This document shows, one piece after another, positions 33,347 to 45,480 of a stretch of DNA of 64,000 nucleotides. Source of the stretch: Setophaga petechia (Eukaryota; Chordata; Aves; Passeriformes; Parulidae); NCBI GenBank assembly GCA_024362935.1, contig JANCRA010000061.1, positions 496,001 through 560,000 of the forward strand, in the 5' to 3' direction. The position numbers and the translations under genes were made by a program. The notes beneath the pieces are model-generated. The model did not search any database, had not been told where the DNA came from, and was given only the letters and a program-made list of their open reading frames with translations. Every line of letters begins with the position of its first letter. The stretch's first letter is position 1.

Positions 33347-33931
33347 TTGGGGTGTTGGCTGAAGAAAGAAGACAGTGCTAATTCCTTTGCAATTAGTGAC
33401 ATGATGACTGATGTTAGTGTAGTCAGACATGCAACCTTAAAGAACAGAGCAGCAATTGATTTTCTTTTACTGGCACATGGACATGGTTGTGAGGAATTTG
33501 AAGCATTGTGTTCCATGAACCTGTCTGATCACTCTGAAATCATCCATAAAAGCATACAAAAGCTGAAAGATTTGACAGCTCCAATTAAAGAAGATGGTGG
33601 GTCATGGTCAGATGATTTGTTCCAAGGATGGAGCTTTGCATCTTGGCTAAGGGAACTTTGTAAAATAGGTCTCTATGTACTGGGTGTTTTGGTAGTGATA
33701 CTAGTAGTAATACCTTGCATACTTCAGTGTGTACGACAAATGATGGACAAAACTCTCAAAGAAGTTGTTATCACACAAGAGAGAGAGGTAGGAAATGGAT
33801 TCACAGAGAGCTCTCAAAATCTCACACAGATGGTGGATGAAGGTATAGACATGGAGGACGGTTTTGAATTAAGACCTTGGAACAGACGAGACTTTTTTGG
33901 AACAATGACTAGTAATTGCTATCAGACATGA
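33347..33931 (+). pseudogene. Alpharetrovirus-like env transmembrane subunit, 195-codon open frame
   Basis: The frame covers the retroviral transmembrane subunit from before the conserved heptad segment to a natural-looking C-terminus. A C-X6-C motif is present near 33490-33515, and a membrane anchor (LYVLGVLVVILVVIPCIL) lies near 33672-33725. The upstream surface subunit is broken, so no complete envelope can be made. The 3' LTR starts 33 bases after its end. Confidence 0.75.
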
Positions 33932-33964
33932 CTTATGCCCTTTGAACTGACTGGACTTTCACAG

Positions 33965-34698
33965 CATTAAAATTGCTGTGTTGGAATATAGCAAGGCTTA
34001 ATGCGAGCAAAAAGGATGCTTTAAGCAAGTAATAAGCAGGTATACTATAGTAAAGCTATGAAATGCAAGGTAGTCAATAAGCAACACGGTTACAAAGGTT
34101 TCTTTTTAGTTGTACCAAGAGAGGGAATTGTGGGAATCCTTCAAATCAGAGAGTTTTGGGAAAGCTGCCAAGGGCAGACCTCAGAGACAGCAGAACTGCA
34201 ATTCGAGCTAAGCAGCAACCATAAGATTTGTCAGCAGAAATCTTCTATAAGAAGTAGAAAAATAAGGACAAATAGAACAATGGTCTGTGTATTAATGCTT
34301 GGCTGGAATAACTCCCTAAGCTTCAAAAAAGTATCTCTAGCAAGATATTAGGAACTTCTAAGCTTAATAATGGAGCTCTGTGCATTGTGTTTTAAGGCTT
34401 ACAAGCAGGTATTCTATTCAAAACAAGGAAGCGCTCTTTTAACAAATCGTACGTGTGCTTCTAGTGGTTGGGTAGAACTACTGTCAATATGCTTCTGCTT
34501 TGTGTGATTGCTCAAAAAACTTTTCAAGTAAGTTGTACCATTAAGTTCTTTGTCTGCTGCCAGGGACATAAGCTGCTGGCATCTTCCCATTGTCATAACC
34601 ATGGAATGAGACTGATGCTGGAAAACAAACAGCTCGAGCTGCATTCCTCAGCAGTCCCGTCCCATTCATGATTCGTACATAGACCCCGGGCAGCAATA
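33965..34698 (+). mobile_element. 3' LTR of the alpharetrovirus-like element
   Basis: Same family as the solo LTR at 5493-6527, but with about 300 internal bases deleted near 34280-34290. It follows the env frame directly. Confidence 0.83.
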
Positions 34699-34850
34699 GA
34701 ATATAGAATATTCTATTGAATATAGAATAGAAAATAGAATACAGAATATAGAATATCTATGATAAATTAATAGGTATTATTTCATTCATTTTGATATCTT
34801 TTTATTTAATATAGATTTATATCTTTTCATTTCATCTAGATTTGTTTACT
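34699..34850. repeat. AT-rich (ATAGA)-type low-complexity tract
   Basis: Irregular repeats of agaatat and tagaata units, then AT-rich DNA. It abuts the 3' LTR end. Confidence 0.85.
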
Positions 34851-36977
34851 TCCTCCAGCTTGGGAGAGTGAAGATTTACAACACTGCAAAACCATCTGCC
34901 CACACAGCAGTCAGCCCCGGGTGTGTGCATGCACACCCACCCACTGTGCTTGCGCTTCTCAGCATCTCGGGCCTCCTGTCTGCACAGAATTGGGATGAAT
35001 TTAACTGGACAGAGCCACGAGTGGGGTGTTCAGCTTGCCATGAACATTCATGTGGCAACAAACAACACAGAGCTCTCCAATCATATTATCACATGTGATT
35101 TCATTCTTGATGGGCACTAAGGAACTCTTAAAAGCACCAAAGACACAGAAAAGAGGTGGAAAACATTGGCATCATGCTACTGCCGGTGTCATCATGGAGG
35201 AAAATCTATTGGGTTTCTCAAGGTGGTAGCTTTCCAAAAACTAGGAAAACTGCTCAGCACCGGTTGCCCAATTCTGAATGGTTTGCTTGACTTGGCAAAA
35301 CTGGGGTGTTAACAATGGACTCCGTCCTTAGTTCAAATCACCTGCCCTCACCTGCAGACAAAAGCAGCACCACCAGCAGCAGAAGCTACATCAGTCAATT
35401 TTCCTGAAAAAGCTGTGTTAAATTTGGGAGAGGAAAGGAAAACACGTCAGACACTGTAGATTAATGACAAGACTCTGAGGAACAGTTCCAAAGCAGAGGG
35501 CAGCAGCTTCTCTCTGGGCCACTCCTTGTGCTCCAAGGCAGCCGGGCTGCCCTGGCTGCCCAGGACCCTGCGCTCCGCGGGCTCTGCAGAGCTGCACAGC
35601 GGGGAGGCAGTTTGGGGCACCTCAGCCCCTGGGCAGGAGTGGCTTCTTGCTCTGGAGGGCTGCCTGTGGGCAAAAGCAGGGTGCTGGCCTTCTGCTCTTG
35701 GCCCTAGCCTGGCCTTGCACGGCTAATCCTGTTCCCTGTCTCAAATGTGCTAAAGAAAGACTTGTTTGTTTCCAGCTCTGCACAGGTGTGATTTGCACCA
35801 CAAAATACCAAAGGACTAAGGCCTGAACAACAGACCCTGATTGAAGCCTCAACAACAGCATCTGAGCCAAAGTTGCCCTCTAGATGACCTTTCCAACCCA
35901 ATGTTTTATGCATCTGCTCCTTAACCAAGTATTACTATCAAAAGGATTGTTGCATGCATTCACTGGTGAAACACGTCTTCACCTTTCTGCATGAGGAAAA
36001 TGGACAAGGCCACACCTGGCCTTGGTTCCTCCTTGCGCCCTGGGCAGGCTCGGGGAGAAAACCAAGAGGAGAACGAATCCAGCTGTCCCCCCAGCAGAAG
36101 CTCTGGCACATTGCTCATCCAGCGCTGTCAGAGCCGGGCTACTCTCACAGCGCACTCAGAAGCCTCGTGGCTGGCAAAGGTGGAGGCACTGCAGGATTTC
36201 CCGGTTCCTGGCCATGGCTCTGCAGGGCTTGGCTGGGACAGCTTCCCCCAGCTGATGTGCAGCTCTGGATGAAGGGGAAAGCACTGGGGTAACTGGTGAT
36301 GTATCTTCCTTGCATTGCTTAGCTTATCCTTTCCTGACTCTTTTTTGCACTTTTGCATGACAGTAAATTACACTGTTCCTTCAGCTGGTGTCTGTGTCTG
36401 CATCTCTGACTCTCCCCATCATCAAAACAAACACACAGCCAGTTTAGCATGAGACCTGCCTCTCTGCCAGCCCATCTCTTGGTAAACACCCCTGGTGGCC
36501 ATCTCCACAAATGAAATTCCCACTTTGCAACTTCCTTTTCTGCAGGCAGGTGAGAAAAGAAGCCACTCCCACCTCTGGACACCTCCACAAACCAGCTGCT
36601 TTCAGCAGTCGCAATCCGGAAATATCAATCTCATTCCTTGACCTGCCCACAGGGAGCTCCCTCCAAGAGGCCTTTTGTCCAAGGATACCCACAGAAGAGC
36701 TTGAGAAGGAGCAGTTTGAAACAAAACTGCTTCCAAGTTGAAACATGCCTTTATCAAATGAGCACACACCAACCTGTCCCAAAAGGAAAGCAGGCAGGAA
36801 AGAAAAGATCCTCTCCCACAACACCAAACTGTGTTTCCTTCTGTCCCAGCTGGAGAGTGGAGGCCATGGGCTGCACCTCACTTTGGGAAGGAGCCCTGGG
36901 AATTGGCCTGATCTGGGAGGGCAGCAAAAGGAATTCCCCAAGAAGTACGAAACGATTCTCTGGAAGCAGTAGCTGAT
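34851..36977. other. Stretch with no recognised gene
   Basis: Mixed composition with a GC-rich part at 35490-35700. Long open frames near 36440-37130 run partly through an LTR and carry no known motif. Confidence 0.35.
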
Positions 36978-37301
36978 TGTGGAGAGTTTTGCTGAAACAT
37001 GGCTTATGGGAAAGGGACATGAGAATATACAGCTAGGAAAGCAACAACTGCCTTGTGCAAGGACACAGTCTCCTTGAACAAGGAGCTGTTCAAGAAAATA
37101 TGCGATAACAGGAGGTAAAAAAGAAGTCACAAACAGCCTGAGAAAGGTGGGACTGACTTTTTATAGCTGACCAATAGTGAGCTCTATTTTTGCAATATGT
37201 ATGAGCCTTATTACTGTGATTATAAAAGTGTGCCTATAATTCAATAAATCTGAGACTTGTTGATCATCAGCAGATGTGCCTGTCTCCCATCTTTCTCCTC
37301 A
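36978..37301 (+). mobile_element. 5' LTR of a betaretrovirus-like provirus
   Basis: Starts tgtgga and ends ca. It matches the 3' LTR at 41411-41736 in length and order, including an aataaatctgag signal near its end. Confidence 0.85.
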
Positions 37302-37303
37302 AA

Positions 37304-37321
37304 TGGTGACCCCGAGACTAC
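37304..37321 (+). promoter_or_regulatory. Retroviral primer-binding site
   Basis: Starts tggtgaccccgaga two bases after the 5' LTR. This fits a tRNA-Trp type site, as used by avian alpharetroviruses. The tRNA identity is inferred from general knowledge. Confidence 0.6.
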
Positions 37322-37490
37322 GGACGAGTGACGTAACACAGTCGGGTTCCAAGCAGTCGGGATGGCAAATAAGTGCGAACATAAAGGGCTGATAGCGCCG
37401 CGCCGTGCCCTGGGTGACCGTACAGACGAGCCTGGCCGATACATGCTGCCGAGACCTTGAGGGGGCTGCAACAGCGCTGACGAATTAGGT

Positions 37491-38315
37491 ATGGAAAGGC
37501 AAGCAGCATATGATTTATTTACCGCTTTCTTGCAAAACCGGCAGATTAAGGGGATAGATTTGAAAAAGGAGTTACCGGGGCTCCTGCCATATGGGTATGC
37601 TAAGGGAATATTGGCAAATCCTCATACTGTACATGAGCTTACAGAGTGGCGTAAATTTGAGGACGTGCTCTGGGAGGCTACTTTAGACAATGATAAGACA
37701 GCTCAAAAATTAGGGAAGTTCTGGAGGGTGATTCATATTGAGCTTCTGCAGTATCAGGCAGAACAGAAAGCAGCTGTGCAGACATCCGCTGCTCATACAA
37801 AAAACAGAACCTATGAGAGAGACTTATCCCAAGACACCCCATTGCCCCCTATGTTCAATAGGGTGTCTTTGCCTCGTCCACCACCACCGCCTTCTAGTTC
37901 TAGTACCGAGGCAGCGAGCGAGCCGTCCGCACCCCCCGATGAGAATGATTCATGGCCAAAACAACCAACGGCTGCCCTCCCTCTGAGCAGTGAGCCGATC
38001 CCTGGGGCGGAAAGCGACCTAGCGGGGGCCATTGCCAGGGAACGGAGGGAGGCTTGGGCTGCACTGGCGAAAGAGGGTTTGAAGAAAGGGGATGATGGTG
38101 CAATTAGTGCGGCTACTCAAATAACATGCCCAGTGACTTTTCAAACTCAGGTGGGGGGAGGTCTGAGAGCAATAATAACTGCTCTTGACTGGAAGTTGTT
38201 ATCACAGTTGCAATCGGGAGTTAGTCAGTTCGGGGTGACAGCAGATGAGTTTATGGGGCTGGGAGCGTTTCTCTGCACTGAAGCTCAGGTTCTGGTAGGA
38301 CCGGACCAGTGCTGA
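37491..38315 (+). pseudogene. Retroviral gag, matrix to capsid N-terminal part
   Basis: A 274-codon frame starts at an ATG after the leader, with a matrix-like N-terminus, a Pro/Ser-rich middle and the start of a capsid domain. A stop (TGA at 38313-38315) ends it before the rest of the capsid, which continues in another frame. Confidence 0.75.
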
Positions 38316-38321
38316 GAGGCG

Positions 38322-38816
38322 ATGAGATTGATTAGACTGGCTATAGACAGAGGAAAAGAACCTGGAGGAGTGCCCATGTACATGGGAATTAGGCAGGGCC
38401 AGAAAGAATTGTTTGGTTCGTTTATAGATAAAGTTGCTGCAGCGATGGAAAAAGCAGGGGTACCTGAGTATACGACAGAGGCTATGCTAAGGCAGTGTTC
38501 TCTTCAGGGCTGCAGTCAGGCTATGAGGAATGTGCTTAACACATTAGTTGTGAATTGGACCATAAAAGAGGCACTAGAAAGGATGGCTCAGATGCTGGTA
38601 GGATCAAAAGCATTCTTAGTAGATGCTATCAAACAGCTGGGGTTAAGGTTACAGGCAAAGGTTTCCCAAGATCAAGTGTTAGCTGCCCTTGCACCCTTTC
38701 AAAGTCCAACGCAGTTAACCCGGCTCCACCAGGCAACTGTACGCGATGCTACCAATGCCCCTGCCTCCAACCTGCCACCACAGGAAGCCTCGGGCTGGAT
38801 CTGGCAGCTGCTGTAA
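38322..38816 (+). pseudogene. Retroviral gag, capsid C-terminal part
   Basis: A 164-codon frame includes a major-homology-like segment (QGQKELFGSFIDKV) and a helical C-terminal domain. It overlaps a Cys-containing remnant of the nucleocapsid in another frame near 38730-38770. Confidence 0.72.
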
Positions 38817-39054
38817 AAGTTGCGCTGATGACTCCACACCCACAAAAAACATCCCATCGGGAGTTAAAGGACCTATTGTTATACAGGGTCGAGCGATGGG
38901 TGCACTGCTTTCAGGGAGATCATCTGCCTCTATGCTTGGATTATTTGGTTTACCTGGAGTTATTGATGCGGATTTTACCGGGAAAATTATGGTTATGCTA
39001 CACACCCCCTTTCCACCACTTCAAATTAACAAGGGGCGATTGTTGGAATACTGA
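38746..39054 (+). pseudogene. Retroviral dUTPase-like fragment
   Basis: The frame carries a GLPGVIDADFTGKIMVML segment, matching the conserved active-site region of trimeric dUTPases found between gag and pol in betaretroviruses. The N-terminal part comes from another frame, so the enzyme is incomplete. Confidence 0.6.
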
Positions 39055-40980
39055 ACGAGCTGCTGGACGGTCTACGTCCACTTCTTAAAGGCACAGACCC
39101 GACAAGTCCGATCTGTGTTACTCCGGAGCAGCAACACATTCTGCAGCAAATTATGGACTGTGTTACTCAAGGACAAATTTATTGGTGGGACCCAGAGTTG
39201 TCTACAGACCTGACAATTTAGCACGGTCCCAAATACCTCCTTGGTGCACTGACTCAGTTGCAAAAGAAAACGGGGGAGGATACAGGGGCTGTATGGGTAC
39301 CTGCCAGATGGACTGGACCTGTTCTTGATGCAGTGACTGACAAGCAAACCGATCCTACAACTGCTGCTGTTACAGCTGAAAGGACACTCGAAGGCTGTCG
39401 ACAGGGCTGTGACGCGCTGTCAGACCTTTGAAGGACTGATTACAACTGTTGGGTCGCTGTTAAAATTTTACATACGGGGTCTGGCGGGTCAAAAATGTCT
39501 TGACTGTAATAACCTGTATTGTGCTGCTTGAGTAGCTTTGTATTGTGGGGGCTGTGGCAAAACCTTTTGGATAGAACAGTCCGTAGTATGTGAATTGTAG
39601 TGTAAAGTGCTCATTTAACCATAATTTTAACGACTAGCAGAGAGAGCTGCGAGAACAAACAGGATTAGGAGTCGATCAGGCTTTAGAGCATTTTAAAGCA
39701 CCCGAGCAAAAGATTTTAGCTTATTATCGTTGGGAACTGAAGCATATTGTTGAAAGGGTTACAGCTCAGAGTATTAACCCTTAAAAACAATAGCCTGTTG
39801 CATTACACTTCATGCATGGTGTATTGCCTGTTGCAATACACTTCATGCATGGTGTATAAATTCCATTCAAACACAGGATTCTGTCTGGGCAGTGTCAACT
39901 TCTTCCTTCTAATCCTAACAGCGCCTTCAAGGCAGGAAGAAGTTAGTTTCTTCTGATAAGAAGGCAGTAAATTTCCTTTCACGGAAAGATTTAAGTGTCG
40001 TGTGGTTGCTATCTCACTGCAAGACCTTTCCGTTTAACAAAGCATCTTACATGGCATAGTTTGTATTTTAACAATTTTTATAACTTAAAACTATATTTAA
40101 CACAGTACTTAAGAGAATTGGTACAGCATTACTTCCTAACACAGCACATATAATATTCATTTTGGTATTTACAAAAAGCCAATCATAAAATATATGCATT
40201 TTTCACAGTACCCATAATACAGTATTCCATAGTAGGGCAAATTAGCAGCGATCCCGACAAAGAGCTGGATCAGTGCTTGAGCAGATTACGAGAGTTAAAA
40301 CTGCAAGGATTAGGGACAGTAAGGGCTAAAAGGAATAAGAGGAGAAAGAGGCGTGAAGAAAAATGAAGTTTAACTGTGTTGTATTGCTTAGTGTTATAAT
40401 AGCCAGCGTAGCAGATATTACACGCTTTAATTAGCCAAAAGATAAGATCTGGGTAACATTAGCAAACCAAACTAATCAATCATCGCTTTGCCTTAGTTTA
40501 GGAGGAGTTACTAATCCTTTTCGAATCCTTTGTCTTATAGGTTTACCTGTTTAGTTTCCAGGGGAATTTTGTGGTTTTGGGAACAGTGGCAGTTTATATA
40601 AAAAACTTGTCTTTTTCGGCCCATTGCCAACAGCAAGGCAGCCGCAAACAGGACGGCTGCCAGCAGTGTGAGTTCATATTGTCCTTGAACACCACTGGCA
40701 CTCTCCCCCAGAAGAATTAGATCTCTTTGGGAGTGCAAATGCCAGCTTTGCAGGCAACCCACAGGAGAGCTGGTTAAGCTTTGAACCCTTAAATGCCCAA
40801 GATTTAAATAAGAATAGAGTAAAATGGGGCTAACTTAGACTCAGCTCTGGAATGGCATACCAGCAAGACCACAGGGGGGGCTGTGTTATTTGAGAAAACT
40901 ATCACTGTTCCATCCTAATGTATCTTTGGTAACGCAATAAAGTAAAAACACAAGCAATAATTAAACGTAGGGGAATCTAG
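39055..40980 (+). pseudogene. Decayed internal part of the provirus
   Basis: Short in-frame pieces with stops; a few pol-like phrases between 39080 and 39330. No reverse transcriptase or full integrase is recognisable. It contains a 33-base near-exact tandem duplication at 39793-39858. Confidence 0.45.
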
Positions 40981-41262
40981 GTTTTGGACTAAGCTGCATC
41001 AGGCGGTAGTAGCAACTATTTTACCTGGAGACGTGGCAGATAAGGCAAGGAACTTAGCAAAACAGCTAGGGTGCTGGGTTAAAGATGAACTGAATAAGAC
41101 ATCACAGATTTTAGATATGCTTATTACAGATGTGCAAAGTGTTTATACCGCAATGTTTTAGAACAGAGCTGCTATAGATTTTTTGCTTTTAGCACAGGGG
41201 CATGGATGTAGAGAATTTGAAGATATGTGTTGTATAACTTAAAAAGCTTAAGCTTAGAACCA
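40981..41262 (+). pseudogene. Retroviral env transmembrane remnant
   Basis: A stretch with a retroviral heptad segment and a C-X6-C pattern similar to that at 33347-33931, interrupted by in-frame stops. A TAG lies just before the conserved segment. Confidence 0.55.
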
Positions 41263-41410
41263 CAGTTAAAGAGTCTTGTAGTACATGCAAAGTTTTAATG
41301 CTTTTACTTGTTTTACCTTGTATTTTTAGCTGCATTCAAAATATAGTCAGTCGCTTGATACGAAAAGATGTGGCAAACAAAGCTTCCTGCTCAAGAAGAA
41401 ACTGGGGAAA

Positions 41411-41736
41411 TGTGGACAGTTTTTTATTGAGACGTAGTTGATGGGAAAAGAGACGTGAGAAAATACATCTGAGAAAGCAACAGCTGCCTAATTCAAGGAC
41501 AGTTTCTTTGAGCAAGAAGCTGTTCAAGAAAATATGTGATAACAGGAGGTAAAAAAGAAGCCACAAACATCCTGAGAAAGGTCGGACTGACTTTTTATAG
41601 CTGACCAATAGTGAGCTCTATTTTTGCAATATGTATGAGCCTTATTACTGTGATTATAAAAGTGTGCCTGTTAATCAATAAATCTGAGACCTGTTGATCA
41701 TCATCGGATGAGCAATGTCTCCTGTCTACCTTGTCA
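41411..41736 (+). mobile_element. 3' LTR of the betaretrovirus-like provirus
   Basis: Preceded by a purine-rich tract (aagaagaaactggggaaa). It matches the 5' LTR with scattered differences, so the insertion is not very recent. Confidence 0.85.
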
Positions 41737-43679
41737 GAATTGTTTGCAGCCAGACCAGTTAGAGACTGTTTCTTAACAAGTTTGTTTCAAGTGCCACAGA
41801 ACAAAGTTCTGACTTACAACAGAATGTGAAACAATACAAAGATTTTGGGCAAAACCCCCATCTCCCATACCTCAGCCTCAATGTAGAACCTTGTCCATGG
41901 GGATATTTTAATGTGACACAGGGGAAAGTGCTACAAAATGCCAATAGTTAAATGAGCATTGCATCTGAGGCATATGTTGATCCAGCAAGGTCACGCCACA
42001 CTAATGCTCTGTAAGGGATGCCTGTGGTTCACCAGCAGATCACCATTTATCCAGTTCCCAAAAAACTCTACAGATCTTGTCAAAGTACAGACTACAAATC
42101 TCTTGTTTAGGAGCATCTCCTGAAGGACATCTCAAATTTGTTTTTCACGGGATCCATTTGTAAGCCAGCACTATATTATACCGGGTTGTTAGGAGATGGC
42201 ATTGGCACAGACTCACATCAACTATTTAAGTATGGGACTTAGAACAGCAAACAATGCAGCTCCGTGTCAGAGATTACACTTAAGCATTTTCACACCACCT
42301 TTCACAAGAACAATTTAATCCTGATAGCAGTGACTCAGGTCTGCCTCAAATATAAAGACAAGATCACTGCAAAAAACAGCAACCCCAAACTGGAAACAGT
42401 ACAAATTAGAAGTAAGCAATAGAGATCCTTGATGCACCAACTTCCAAACACTGAAAATCTTGTTAATAATAGACTGCCTATACACCTAGACTATTTCTTA
42501 ATGCTATATTAATTGAATATTTATATGCAGAATTGACTGACTACATCACTAAATACATTTTTTCACTACAACAAAAACTCCACTTCCGTTATTATGGAAT
42601 CCTTCCTATTTTAAAGTACCACAGTGGGCACTCTCCTATTCAAAACTCTATGCTAGCTATTCGTAAACCATTGGAAAGTAAAGCTCCAAACAAAACAAAA
42701 TTAAACCCCAAAGCATAGAATTATTAACCCTAACAACATTTTGGAAAGCCACTACTGTTTGCAAACAAAAGATGCTCAACCTCTCAGTTGAGTATTTTCT
42801 TCTAGCACGTTACTCAAAATGTTTCATATCCAGCAACTACTCTGATTCTCTCCAACAGTGAGCCAAGAGTCACCTCAGAGGCTGAATCAGTGAGGTGGGG
42901 ATTTGCTTTATTCAGCGCCGGCTACATGGGGGATTGCTCCTTCTAACATATACATTCAGCACTTTACACAGCACAATTTATGGTTAGATTTCATGCATAT
43001 TCGTTACATTCCTTGGGATAGGCGTGGTTATACAAATTATTTCTCCAAAGTCATTAATACCAATTGCATAGTTGGTGAGCAAGCATGGTAAACTCTGGTG
43101 GTTGCACTGAGGAAGGCTGCAAGTCTTCCTCAGGGGTCACTGCAATGAAGGCCAGCAGTCTTCCTCACTTTGCACTTTTCACCTTTCTTTCTGAGGAACA
43201 GGCAGTCCTTCATCAGCCATTTCTGCAGCAGTTTCAACAGGTTCTGTTCCTCTCATCTTAACAAGGTGTATTCTGTTTCTCTTACCTTGACAAGGCTGAG
43301 GCGCATCCTCCTTCTTAGGCTTGTCCTTAATACTTGCTGACTCTTCATAGTTAACTAACTCATGTTTACATGAGCTAACTATTGATCAACTCCTTTCAAC
43401 TCCAGCAGCAAATAAACCCACAAGTCCATCAGAGATGAATTAAAATACAATAGAACCTCCACTGAAAATGTAGCTTTGTTTTCTAGGAACTGCATAGAAA
43501 AATGGCTCTAAGTTTTCTCCACTTAAAAGCCTGGGTAAATCCAGGCTCATAATCATGACACCCAAGAATTTACTGCCATGGTGAATGCATAAAGTTCCTG
43601 TTACAGATGGATAATGAGATGATTTGCTCTCGCAATTAAATGATAACTATTGTGTGAATATTAAGAAAAGCTTTAGTGA
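41737..43679. other. AT-rich stretch, possible old LTR near 42870-43330
   Basis: No gene is seen. The minus strand has AATAAAGCAAATCCCC near 42895-42910, which looks like the end of an old minus-oriented LTR, but no partner copy is present. Confidence 0.3.
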
Positions 43680-44146
43680 TGTGTAGTTATGTTACTGTAG
43701 TTTAGATGTCCTCTGTTTTCCCCCTGTACTGTTGCCATCAGACAGCCGGGGCTGTCTAGGACAGGTAGAAAGAAGGTGTGCACACGCGTCCCTTACATGG
43801 GGCAGCTGGGAATGGAAAAGCTTGTTGCTTAGGGGGTGTGGCATGGCAACAGCTGACCTCCAATCAAGTTACAAGAAAGCAGTTTCCACCAATGAATGGC
43901 AAAGAAGAGCTGACTGACAGACTTTGTGAAGGGCCAGGGCTGGCTGATGTAACCCCCCCCCCCCCCCCCCCCCCCCCCCGGGGTATAAAAGACTGAGCAT
44001 GGATCTTGAAGACGAACTGGCCATGTGGTGTGCACGAGGGGTGGTTCCCAGCGCTGTAGCTTTTTCCTTATGTCATCCTTTGTTGGATTTTTGTTAAGGT
44101 TTCATAAACCTTTTAAAATTTTCCAAGTGAGCAGTGGTTTTTAACA
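43680..44146 (+). mobile_element. Solo LTR with poly-C tract and TATA box
   Basis: Same family as 28510-28869. It has a run of 27 C at 43953-43979 directly before ggggtataaaag, then aaccttttaaaat and a ca end. No internal retroviral sequence is attached. Confidence 0.78.
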
Positions 44147-44689
44147 TCCCCAACAAGACTTCAAGACTAAGGGACAAAGCTTCCCCCTTCAGCTCTCCAC
44201 AGCAGCTCTAGGGAGTCTCTCTCCATTGCAAGATCTCCTTTGTCAGTCTGCAGTGACAAGAGTTGGCTGCAGGAGACATTTGCATTGGAACTCTCCCCAG
44301 ATGGGGGCAAGAAAAAAGAAGAGGTGATTCTGAGGAAAGAAAAAGGCAACGCCATTTGGGAAGACACCAGCATGAGTTCACTACAACTCTAGGCCAAAAG
44401 TCCCTTGAAAGCAATATCCATCCATGGGGCAGCAGTTTAACTTGATCACAATGCTGACAAAATTGCTGCCCATTCCTGCTGCCGTAGCTGATTCCAAATC
44501 ACAAGAAATGTGCCAACTCTGCCAAAGACAGGCAGACATGCTGAGATAAAACCAGCTAGTCTGCTGAAAAGAAGTCCAAATGAATCTTTTCTAACCCCCC
44601 CTTTTCATCATTTCCCCAGCCAAGACAGAGCAATGTCCTTCCTCTCTGTCACCGATGGTGAGCCAGGCACGGGATGCAGCGTGGGGACA
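44147..44689. other. Stretch with no recognised feature
   Basis: No gene, RNA or repeat family recognised between the LTR and the GC-rich patch. Confidence 0.35.
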
Positions 44690-44999
44690 GAGCCTGACAC
44701 TGCTCGCAGTGCCCTCGCCAGGAGCTTCCACTGCCCTGTCGTGCCATAGCGGGCCCTGCCCTTCGCTTGAGCCCGGCCAGCCCCGGAGCCGCCCCGCCCG
44801 CGCTGTGCCCGCAGCCCCGGCTCTGCCGCGCTCGTCCCCGCCAAGTCCGGGCCGCGCCGGAGCGCAGCGCCCCCCTCAGACCGAGCGCCGCCGGTGCAGC
44901 CGCGGCCGTGTCGCTGCGGGCGTTGTGGCCACGGTCGGTGATCGGCGTCATGGCGGAGCTGCCGCTGCCCGCCGGGCTCAGCGCCGGCACCTTCCCCGC
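44690..44999 (+). promoter_or_regulatory. CpG-island-like patch with a possible first exon
   Basis: GC- and CpG-rich, with an ATG at 44950 opening MAELPLPAGLSAGTFPAV. The open frame is cut at 45000 by a probable LTR. It could be a first exon and promoter of a plus-strand gene such as the ELL2-like gene downstream, but I see no direct link. Confidence 0.4.
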
Positions 45000-45480
45000 T
45001 GTTATGTTTGCCCAATTATCCCTTCCTAAAAAAACCCAAACAATATTTGAGATAGCAGCAATTTTATTGAATAGTTTAGAAAATATATCAATAAGGGATA
45101 ATTTGGTTCAAATAATAGCGCATAGGCAAAAGATAACCGCGGGGTACGGAGTGCAGGGTTCTGGGACCCTTGCCACCTCAGGTACAAGCTTGCCAAGTAA
45201 AAATTACCCGCTTGTATGCCATGGGTTAATAACATCTCCTCCTATTTTCAGTTTGTCATATTTCTATCTCCGCCCTCATTACCACCTTTACCACGCGTGC
45301 GCCACCACTCAGTTTGGTGGTTGCACAAGTCTTTGGGGGTCATCTGATGAAGATTTCGTAGTCTTCCTCTGTGTCCTTTAATTCACCTTTGGGTTACACG
45401 TGCGCACCAAACCAGTACAATGTAAGCCAAGACTAGCATATCACTACATCTACATATCAAGGCAATAAATCCCTCTATAA
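45000..45480 (-). mobile_element. Probable minus-oriented LTR
   Basis: On the minus strand an AATAAAATTG signal (near 45045-45060) is followed by a T-rich stretch and an ending ca at 45000. The far end is uncertain. It begins exactly where the CpG-rich open frame stops. Confidence 0.5.

Larger units (their letters stand above)
36978..41736 (+). mobile_element. Internally deleted betaretrovirus-like (ERVK-type) provirus
   Basis: LTR, primer-binding site, gag, dUTPase-like and env remnants, purine tract and LTR lie in the right order in 4.76 kb. Most of pol is missing between about 39200 and 40980. No clear target-site duplication flanks it. Confidence 0.8.

Noticed and set aside
36444..37130. 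228-codon minus-strand open frame
   Set aside because: Overlaps the 5' LTR of the provirus and has no recognisable product.
39793..39858. CRISPR-like repeat
   Set aside because: Only two adjacent copies without spacers, inside a decayed provirus. It is a simple tandem duplication.
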